Shown piece by piece: positions 56,865 to 64,000 of a stretch of DNA of 64,000 nt. The stretch lies in contig JAHRBS010000003.1 in the NCBI GenBank assembly GCA_024305745.1, forward strand, positions 186,001-250,000, written 5' to 3'. A program made the translations under genes and the position numbers. This DNA is from Polyporus tsugae. Its lineage: Eukaryota > Basidiomycota > Agaricomycetes > Polyporales > Polyporaceae. The stretch's first letter is position 1. Every line of letters starts with the position of its first letter. The notes beneath the pieces were generated by a model. The model was not told where the DNA came from, made no database searches, and saw only the letters and a list, made by a program, of their open reading frames with translations.

Positions 56865-58493
56865 ATGGCAGACCTAGACAGCGCAGAGTTGATTGCGGAG
56901 GTCGCTTCAGTGTGAGTATTCGTCCTCTCACCGGTGGAATCGAAGCTTACCGACTGACACCTTGTGGTTGCAGGGCGGTCGGTCACTACGTCGGGTGGAC
57001 TACCTTCGGTTCGGCTGACGATCAATGCTGCCCCGTGTTGAACATCCTCACTGATTCACGTCCAGCCCTTATAGTGTACGAGTATCTTATAACCGTCGGC
57101 GCCGAAGTGGAGCTATTTTGGAAACAGAAGATCACCGGCGCATCAGTCCTGTTCATCGCCAACCGGTACCTCATGCTATTCTACACCTTATCCCTCCTAC
57201 GGGGTTATGCGCCGTTCACTCTATCGGCGAGTTTGTTTCATTTGGTTTCTTGAATGCACAAATAACTTGGACTGGACCAGTAGAGGTAGCATCTCCCGTC
57301 CAATGCCGTCTCCTCGCTGAAGTTCATAGCATTAATTACCAGCTGCACCGTCTGGGCAAGTGGAACACGAACTCTGGAGATCTTGTCCTACGTTCCTTGG
57401 GGCTGCAAGTACCCCGTTCTCAACGGTGACTAGTATGTTGTCCTGCAGCTTACGCGCATCCTAGGCTTCTCAGCCTTTCGCGTCTTCGCTTTGACGAACG
57501 GAAATTGGCTCCTTGCACTTCCCGTCTTCGTCTTATCTATGGCGCCGGTAGGGCTTAACTTCGTAAGCCCGGCTTCTTGGCCCCGCTGTCACGAGTCGCT
57601 ACTCATAGTATTGCAGGCCGACTTTCACTGGTCCATTACCATGATCGATCCTATATGGGGCTGCAGCCAGGGTGTCACCGAAACCCCTGCGGTTTCGACA
57701 AGGTTAGTAGTCGTTGTCACAGTGAAGTTTGAGCGGCACCTAGTAACCTCGCAATACGCAGTTGTATGGCGGTTGTCCCGCTCTCGTGTTTCCGACTCAC
57801 TAACTCCGAGTCTTTAACTTAGTCACCGTCATCGGCCGGGCTTCGCTCATAACAGCGGACCTCATAGTCATCGTCGTGACTTGGTTTGCCACATACAAAA
57901 CGATTAGGCTGGCGCGTGCCATGGGCCACAGGACCCGGATGACGTTGACCGTCTTGCTCTTGCGCGACGGCATGATATATTTCATGTGAGCTTTGCCGCG
58001 CTTTTGGGGAGTCATTGAGCGTCGTGAGGTCTGCTAACGACGGTTTGGTATTAGTGTCCTCTTGGCAATGAACATGATGCATCTTACCCTCTCGATGGTC
58101 TCTGTAAGCGCAATCGGCCGAGAATACCTAATCAGCTCCGATTGACACCCACTGCGTTAGGTGTTCATCGTAGAGGGCATCGGTAGCAGTAGGGTTAGCA
58201 ACATTATCCAGATCATCCAGCCGTATGCTGTCCTTTTTTCTCTGTCGCATGCCACTTCTCACGATGATGTGCATAGGATGAACGCCATACTTGTATGGCG
58301 CTTCATGCTGGACCTACAAGAAACCCGGTGGCGCACCGAGGAACTCACCACGATCGGCGAAACGCAGCACACGTCAAGCAGTGTAGTTTTCGACCGGGTG
58401 ATAGGGTCCATTGGAGACTCCTTGCAGTTGGGTCCGAGTGTCCTCGACGGCGAGGGTGGGACGGGAGAGGAAAGGATGACGGAGCATATTTGA
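56865..58493 (+). CDS. DUF6533 multi-pass membrane protein, type III
   Basis: The first exon gives MADLDSAELIAEVASV with a GTGAGTATT donor. The core exon reads ALIVYEYLITVGAEVELFWK and TGASVLFIANRYLMLFYTLS. Later segments are FSAFRVFALTNGNWLLALPV, VLSMAPVGLNF, a helix ITADLIVIVVTWFATY, MTLTVLLLRDGMIYF, VLLAMNMMHLTLSMVS and ILVWRFMLDLQETRWRTEEL, and the tail has VIGSIGDSLQLG and ends EERMTEHI at 58493. The order of segments is typical for DUF6533. It is clearly different from types I and II. The middle exons (57.25-57.45 kb) are not fully resolved. It converges on the intact monooxygenase with about 205 bases between the two stops. Confidence 0.7.
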
Positions 58494-58698
58494 CTCAAGG
58501 CTCGACACCTATGCGAACTAATCCGAGCACATTACTATAGGATACTATAGGATGCTAGAACACGTACCTATATCTAAGGCTGACCCATAATTCATAGATG
58601 AAACTGTTAGGATTTTCCTACGACGTGAACAGCCGAAAAACTACCTATACCCCTCTTTCCCGATACAGTAGGTCCTAGGAGTAGCACACCACCGTAGC

Positions 58699-59922
58699 TC
58701 ATCCCTCCCGCTCCCCCCCAGCCGCCATCTCCCCGAACCGCCTAATCGCGGCCTGCGGCGTATCGGGACCAACGCACACCGCCAAGTTCTTGTTCGCCTT
58801 GTCCGCTACCCGCCCCGCCATCGCGCACATGTTCTCCTCGAACGCCTTCACCGCTTCAGCGACTGCGCCGGCATCACCGAGCCGTCCCTGCTCCTGGAGG
58901 CCCGCAAGCACAATCCCGAGCTCGAGCCCGTCGAGCAGCGCGAGGTTCGCGCCCGCGCCCGCGAACGGGCTCATGAGATGCGCGGCGTCGCCGATGAGCG
59001 TCACCCCGGGGACGTGCGCCCAGCTGTGGCCGACAGGGAGGGTCCACAGCGCGCGGGGGTAGATCGCGCTCTCGTCGCAGTGATCGATGAGGTTGAGCAT
59101 CCACTCAGGCCAGCCGGCGAAATGCTCTCTCAAGACAGCCTTCGCGTCGGCGGGGCCGGAGGGGATCGTCCAGGACTCCGCCACGCGGAGCCAGGCGTAC
59201 GTGCGGATGCGGCCGTCTCCGTTGACCTGTGCGCCGAGCATGCGCGAGTCGTGCATCGCCATCATCGTGCCCTTGCCGACGTTTGCGATCGTCTCTGCGA
59301 GCGCGGGGAGCTTCGTGGTCTCGGGCGCGAGCGAGATCTCCGCGCCGTTAACGCCGAGGTACATCGGGGTGGCCGGGGAAACGAGGGGGCGGACACGCGA
59401 GTTCGCGCCGTCGGCGCCGACGAGGAAGTCACAGGTGGCGATGACGCCGTTCGTGAAAGTGAGCTCGTGCTGGCTGTTGCTGAGAGTGCGCACGGAGGAC
59501 AAGGTGTGGTCCCACCGGATGAGATGGGGAGGGACGGCATCGAGGAGGAGCTTGCGAAGGACTGTGCGGTCGATCTCAGGACGGACGTCCTCCGGACCCT
59601 GCGCCGCGGCACCATCTTCGCCCTTGCTGCCGAGGTTGAGGTGTACCTTACCGGCGCCGTCGCAGATCCTCATCTCGTCGCCTTCCGGACGGGAGTTCTT
59701 ATCGAACTCGTCTTGAAGGCCGTTCTCGCGCAGCGCGCGCTGTCCGCTCTTCCATCCGAGATCAAGAGAGCCGCCGAGATGGGCGCGAGCGTTGAAGCCG
59801 GTATCCCGTTCGTAGAGTGTTGCTGGGACGCCGCGGTGATGAAGGGTCAAGAGGAGGGCAAGGCCGCCCAAGCCGCCGCCGATGATGGCGATGCGAGGCT
59901 GAGGAGTAGAATCGGAGGACAT
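58699..59922 (-). CDS. TetX-like FAD-dependent monooxygenase (group A), intact
   Basis: A single exon encodes 407 residues. The N-terminus MSSDSTPQPRIAIIGGGLGG is the FAD-binding beta-alpha-beta fold (GxGxxG), followed by LYERD, the acidic end of the second strand. Mid-protein CDFLVGADGANSRVRPLVSP is the DG motif of aromatic-hydroxylase-type flavoproteins. PGVTLIGDAAHLMSPFAGAG and ANLALLDGLELG form the GD motif and the isoalloxazine-contact loop, and resemble TetX in particular. The family oxygenates small aromatic or polyketide molecules with NAD(P)H and O2; the substrate here is unknown. No signal peptide or membrane segment is seen. A TATA box and a 5'-UTR intron precede it. It is the only complete copy among eight loci. 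Confidence 0.92.
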   Translation of the reverse strand: MSSDSTPQPRIAIIGGGLGGLALLLTLHHRGVPATLYERDTGFNARAHLGGSLDLGWKSGQRALRENGLQDEFDKNSRPEGDEMRICDGAGKVHLNLGSKGEDGAAAQGPEDVRPEIDRTVLRKLLLDAVPPHLIRWDHTLSSVRTLSNSQHELTFTNGVIATCDFLVGADGANSRVRPLVSPATPMYLGVNGAEISLAPETTKLPALAETIANVGKGTMMAMHDSRMLGAQVNGDGRIRTYAWLRVAESWTIPSGPADAKAVLREHFAGWPEWMLNLIDHCDESAIYPRALWTLPVGHSWAHVPGVTLIGDAAHLMSPFAGAGANLALLDGLELGIVLAGLQEQGRLGDAGAVAEAVKAFEENMCAMAGRVADKANKNLAVCVGPDTPQAAIRRFGEMAAGGEREG

Positions 59923-59936
59923 GGTTGCGCGGTATA

Positions 59937-60008
59937 CTGCAATGGTGGAAAAGGTTGGAGACTAAGGAGTTGGATTCTGGGATTGAGGCAAGAGATGTGG
60001 ATGCTTAC
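59937..60008 (-). other. 5'-UTR intron of the monooxygenase gene
   Basis: On the minus strand, GTAAGCATCC to CCATTGCAG spans 72 bases just upstream of the ATG at 59922. Equivalent donor and acceptor sites are kept in front of the broken copies at 10.47, 18.18 and 32.15 kb. Confidence 0.65.
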
Positions 60009-60057
60009 CGGGTGAGGATTAGAGATTGCTAGTGCTCAACGATGGCAGTCGATCCCC

Positions 60058-60066
60058 TTATATATG
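60058..60066 (-). promoter_or_regulatory. TATA box of the intact monooxygenase
   Basis: ATATATAAG on the minus strand, about 135 bases before the ATG and upstream of the tract GACTGCCATCG shared with all module copies. Confidence 0.6.
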
Positions 60067-60280
60067 CGCCTCTTCTCGCCTACGCGATCGATGGCACAGT
60101 TTTTATTGAGTTGCAATTAGAGTAGGATCAGGACTTACGACAAAATCGGCACCGGCACAAGGGTGCAATATCCAACCCTCTCGGCGTTGTTGCATACGTT
60201 GGGATTCTGTGACTTGAGGGCGCCCACCAGCTGCGTCTTCCTGTGCTCGTTTGTCAGCCGAGGCTCCAGAATACGTCAAG

Positions 60281-60412
60281 TTGGGAGACTCACTTGCGAT
60301 GCCGGTGGGACGCGTAGATTATGGCGAGAGGAGTCATGGAGGCGGCGGGCTCAGGCGGCACAGTAACATACGCAAGTGGGTGGCCGGAACCAACAGTCGG
60401 CCAACGATAGGC
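60281..60412. repeat. Dispersed repeat shared with 42.07 kb (copy 2)
   Basis: GGGAGACTCACTTGCGATGCCGG, GGCGGCACAGTAAC, GTGGCCGGAA and ATAGGCGC match 42.07-42.18 kb in order. It has no clear ends or inverted repeats. Confidence 0.5.
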
Positions 60413-60692
60413 GCGCCTGCGGCGCCCACTGTCACAAGCATGCGGCCATCGACGCAAGTACTCAGTCGGGCGAGTTGATGCCCAGACTACTTAGTATTAT
60501 TCGTCAACTCGCTCGCGGCCAAGTATCCTCGACAGAAATATCGGGCTCGAAATGACTAGTACACTACATGAACTTATAGCACTCGAGGCTATGCACTGGA
60601 GATGGATTGGCAGGATTTAGTACTAGTACAAGTTGCAAGTCTTCAACACGCCGTCGACATCATGAGTCACTTGTGGCTTGTGGCCGTCAAGT

Positions 60693-62527
60693 TCACGCCA
60701 ACGCAAACGTGCTCCGAAGAGCGGGGATCGACGGCGAGAAGAAGTACTCCCCGCCCTTCGGGACGACCCAGTCGGTAGGCAGCGGGAACGACGCCTTCGT
60801 GTTGTTGGGGTGGACGCCCGTCATGGACCGCACCCGGACCTTCTCCGCGTCATTCTGGCCGATGATGGGGTCGAAGCCCGGGACGATGGGCTCTTTGTCG
60901 ATCGGGAACGTGGTGTTGTTCGCCCAGCCTGTTGCGATGCGCATGCGCGACGCGTGAGTGCCAGTGACCCCCACTCAGAGCCGGCCTGAAAATGAAAGAT
61001 ACATACTGTGCTGGATGAACTGGAAGCCATTCGTGATGCTTCCCGAGTACGCGACGAAGATGAGCCCGCTATAGCGCGTTGTATCATAGTAAGGCTCCAG
61101 CAGATCTGTCTTTACGATGTGCGAATGGAGGACTCACCGGCCCTGCTGCGTCTTGCCGCTCGACGCCTCCTCCGCGGTGACCTCAGGCCCGAATTGGATC
61201 CCGCGACGGATGATGCGCCTGTTCTCTGTAGCCTGAGACCCCCCGGGGAGCGACTCGAGGTCCGCGCGAGGGTTCACCTTGCGAGTGTGTGCGGCGAACG
61301 GGCACCGGTCCTGGCTGCTCGGGTCGTACCTAAAGTTGCTGCGCTGCAACGGGTCCGTTCCAGCGGCCGGGTTGTCTCCCAGTGGGAAGAGGTCGGTGGG
61401 CGCGCCTGAGCATCTCATCGCGTGAGCAGAGTCGGAGCATACCGCCGAGTCGCTCACGTACCGCTCTTCCACCGACCCATGAGCCGGGCGCCGATGAGGT
61501 CTGCGGTGAACCCGTGGAGCGGGTCTGCGCTCTCCTTCAAGAAATTGTTGAACTCGGGGACGAGTTGGAAAAGGTAGCGAAGAGTGAGGAAGCTGCCGTC
61601 GAGGGCCCATGCGGGGCGAACGAAAGCCTTCTTGCTGTTCGCGTCCACGTCGTTCTCGCGCCCACACAGGATGACACCCTGGCGGACGGTCTCCTGGCCG
61701 GGATCGGGCTTGGTGTCGAAATCCTTGACCGCAGGCTGGGAGATCCCATCCAGGAAACCGAAGCTGATGGGAGCAGTGAACTCAGCGACGGGACTGGCCG
61801 AAACGAAGGGGAAGCTTACTGCTCGTGACCCTTCTGGTCGCCCGGACGGACGACACCCTTCAGAGTAAGGACCTCGTGGAGCGTGATACGGAAGCCGATG
61901 TTGAACATCAACGACACCATGGTGTGGGTGTTCTCCACGGTCAGGTCGGAATCGCCGGAGATGATGATGACGCCGTGGATGGGGTTCTTGAATGCGTTGA
62001 CCCAGTCGGGGGTGAAGCTATCGTTGTTTCCAGGCGCACGGGGGTCGCCGAGAGCCTGAGAGTCAGCGAGCTGACCCTTGTCGAAGGCAGTGTCCCCGAT
62101 GTCGTCGCTGATACCCAGCTACATGTGTTTCCTTGTCAAAGACAGGCTGTGCACGTTTGTGAGCTCGTAGGGCTTACCTTCACGAGACCAGAATGAGAGA
62201 AAGCGATGTTGACGCCCCACATTGGCAATGGCGCGGGGATTATGCCCAGCTCGGCAGCCACTTTCTTGTAAGCGGCAATCTTCTCGCGATGATCTTGAAC
62301 CTGCGCGGTGGTAGTGATGAGGGGAATCAGCAGGTTGAGCCGCTCCCTGAATGCGACGACATTGTCGTCGATCTGGAAGAGCACGTAGTGCTGGACTCTC
62401 TTTGGGAGGCCTGGGCTATGGTACGACGGTCAGTATACAATGCGAGGGGGAAGAGGTATGAGACTACGACTGACAGGATATCACCCTGGACGTGGGTGGG
62501 GTCGAAGGTGTTGGCGGTGGTGGCCAT
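60693..62527 (-). CDS. DyP-type heme peroxidase
   Basis: The start MATTANTFDPTHVQGDIL continues after an intron with PGLPKRVQHYVLFQIDD. Following exons read LPMWGVNIAFSHSGLVK, LGISDDIGDTAFDKGQLADS, WVNAFKNPIHGVIIISGDSD, then GFLDGISQPAV, which carries the family's GxxDG signature with its catalytic Asp. RCPFAAHTRKVNPR holds the proximal heme-ligand His. The last exons give WANNTTFPIDKEPIVPG and FPLPTDWVVPKGGEYFFSPS, ending FALA at 60693. Six or so GT-AG introns, total about 500 residues, usual for fungal DyPs. These enzymes oxidise dyes and phenolic compounds with H2O2. No N-terminal signal peptide is apparent, so secretion is not predicted from sequence. A relic of a second copy lies at 47.6 kb. 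Confidence 0.9.
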
Positions 62528-62651
62528 GGTTGGTGGTATGCAGTGGGGCCTGCGACGAATGACAGAGGTGAGATGGGAAGAGAGCAATACACAGAAGGCC
62601 ACGTACGCAGCTGGTGTCGAACTGGGAGAGATGGAGCCGTATCACATCCTT

Positions 62652-62659
62652 CTTATATG
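62652..62659 (-). promoter_or_regulatory. TATA box of the DyP gene
   Basis: CATATAAG on the minus strand lies about 125 bases before the chosen ATG (62527). Confidence 0.5.
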
Positions 62660-62699
62660 TCCTGCGGACGGACAGATGTGCTCGCCAGATCGGGTAAAT

Positions 62700-63310
62700 G
62701 ACTTCTTCAACGGGATTAACCGCCATCTTGCAGTACTGCTCCACCGATATCCCCCGAATAGTAGAGTTGGGTTGTCACAGGGCGCCACTTGCTTGTACGG
62801 CCCACTGCTTTCCTCCTCTGACAGGCGCGCCGGGATATGGGATGAGCAATATCTATGCCGAACCTTATTTTCAGTCCCGACATCGCAATTACTGTGAGTG
62901 TGTAGACGTACCGCGGATAGAGCTGCACACACACGCCCAGGAATAACGCCGATGACGACGACATCCTCCATGCCGGCACGAAGTCACTTGGCACGCCGCT
63001 AACACTCTGCATGACAGCATATGTGCGCAGGAAGCCGACAACCTGGGAAATGCAACAGTCAAGAAGAGTCGCGAAGAGCGCATGGCGCGCAGCAACTAGA
63101 TGATTCCGTCTTGTTAGCACTGACTATCCAGATCTATCGACAGGAATACCATACCTCGTTGAGTTCGCTTAGTCTCATGTCAATTCCAAACACTGGACGA
63201 GAAATGTATCGGAAACTACGCACTCCATCCTGAAGGGCTGCGCCTCCAAACACACCCTAGCATCCTTCCGTCCTCCTGTCGAACTGGTCTGCCTCGTGCA
63301 TCACAAGACC
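62700..63310. other. No gene assigned
   Basis: A minus-strand frame (63120-62716) reads VVGFLRTYAVMQSVSGVPSD with a hydrophobic stretch SSSALFLGVCVQLYPR and could be an exon of a membrane protein. Start and splice sites cannot be fixed. Confidence 0.25.
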
Positions 63311-63312
63311 GG

Positions 63313-63530
63313 TCATAGAAGCACCTCACGAACTTCGGGACTTTTGCCGTGACTGCCAGTACGTTTTACGTGTATCCACATTCGGAGTTCGCCAACTTGT
63401 GACCTGAACCGGGTCCACATGTTCGTCCAGCTGCGATGCAGATCGACCTCAAGCAACCCCTGCTGCACTCTAGCTGTCGAGCCGCGAGCCCGAGGAATGA
63501 TCCTAAGGTTACTCGCCGACATCGGAAGTA
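63313..63530 (-). CDS. Possible exon of a hypothetical protein
   Basis: The minus strand reads MSASNLRIIPRARGSTARVQ, LLEVDLHRSWTNMWTRFRSQ and ends EVREVLL at 63313. It looks coding, but no domain or upstream exon is clear. Confidence 0.25.
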
Positions 63531-63637
63531 GGTTGAAGGCCGGGGAGAAGTGTTATATGGCCCTGTTCGGTACAGGTACATGAGCGTTAAACAGATGCCA
63601 CATAGAGATGCATGGAAACCCTTCCCTACCACCTCCT

Positions 63638-63775
63638 TTACCCCTCCCAAGTCGTCGTAGCCCCTCGTTCATCGGTGTTCCAGCCGCCAAAGGGGGGAAA
63701 TGGGGTCTTGAGGAACGCCATGGCAAACGTCAACCAGTACAGGTACACCTGCCTGCAGCTGTCGCCTGTGACAAA
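63638..63775 (-). CDS. Last exon of a gene entering from the right edge
   Basis: After an acceptor (TTTTTGTCACAG), the minus strand reads CRQVYLYWLTFAMAFLKTPF and PPFGGWNTDERGATTTWEG, then TAA at 63638-63640. The stretch is hydrophobic, then polar. I do not recognise the family. The upstream exons would lie near or beyond the window end. Confidence 0.35.
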   Translation of the reverse strand, partial: FVTGDSCRQVYLYWLTFAMAFLKTPFPPFGGWNTDERGATTTWEG

Positions 63776-64000
63776 AACAATGCCCCAATGTCAGCCATAC
63801 CGTCACACGGGAACAATCCCCATCTTCATATCATCAACTGGGGCAAGAAGGAGAGATACATGCAAGACAAAATCTGACATACTGGGAAGATTCGCGTGAC
63901 TGACCGCTACGAACGCTCTTCGGGGTGAACGAATGCCCTGCAATTACGCGTACGCGTGCTGGTATAACACGTACGTGCACGCGTCGGAACGAAGTCGAAC

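Noticed and set aside
58978..60015. 345-codon + strand frame opposite the intact monooxygenase
   Set aside because: It is a mirror reading of a GC-rich gene on the other strand with no domain of its own.
1..64000. CRISPR arrays, operons or prophage
   Set aside because: Intron-rich eukaryotic gene structure throughout. No regularly spaced repeats or bacterial-type gene packing were seen.

Overview
The window is nuclear DNA of a filamentous fungus, almost certainly a mushroom-forming basidiomycete (Agaricomycetes). The genes are cut by many short introns (about 45-90 bases, GT-AG, one likely GC-AG). The dominant family is DUF6533, a multi-pass membrane protein family typical of basidiomycetes. 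A PAC1/LIS1 WD40 gene and a DyP-type peroxidase gene show the same eukaryotic structure. No bacterial features, rRNA or canonical tRNA genes were seen.

The left half (about 2-33.4 kb) is built from repeated copies of one multi-gene module. In order on the + strand the module has: a remnant of an unidentified gene; an F-box-like gene on the minus strand; a tRNA-like repeat; a DUF6533 gene of type II; a DUF6533 gene of type I; and a TetX-like (group A) FAD monooxygenase gene. Unit A spans about 2.0-11.6 kb, unit B 12.4-19.4 kb, unit C 21.2-24.7 kb (heavily deleted) and unit D 25.0-33.4 kb. In every unit the type I gene looks readable. The type II gene is whole only in unit A, and the F-box and monooxygenase copies are all broken. 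A 353-bp element with perfect 32-bp terminal inverted repeats and a TA target duplication sits in an intron of the unit D type II copy.

The middle (33.4-46 kb) holds a decayed DUF6533 relic, a PAC1/LIS1 gene (35.28-37.26 kb), a rearranged minus-strand block with a truncated monooxygenase, a truncated type I gene and a type II scrap, a small inverted-repeat element, a more diverged DUF6533 gene (type III, 42.6-44.3 kb) and weak hypothetical genes.

The right part (46-60 kb) carries a second duplication of [F-box-like gene + truncated monooxygenase fragment]. One F-box copy is broken by one missing base (46.2 kb) and one is intact (54.3 kb). Another type I gene lies at 52.2 kb, and a type III gene at 56.9 kb faces the only intact monooxygenase (407 aa, 58.7-59.9 kb, minus). 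A DyP-type peroxidase gene (60.7-62.5 kb, minus) follows, and a detached relic of a DyP C-terminus lies at 47.6 kb.

Overall this is a young, fast-changing gene-family cluster around a few conserved housekeeping or secondary genes. The repeated pairing of a membrane protein, an F-box-like protein and a flavin monooxygenase is the most notable feature. Whether they act together is inference only.
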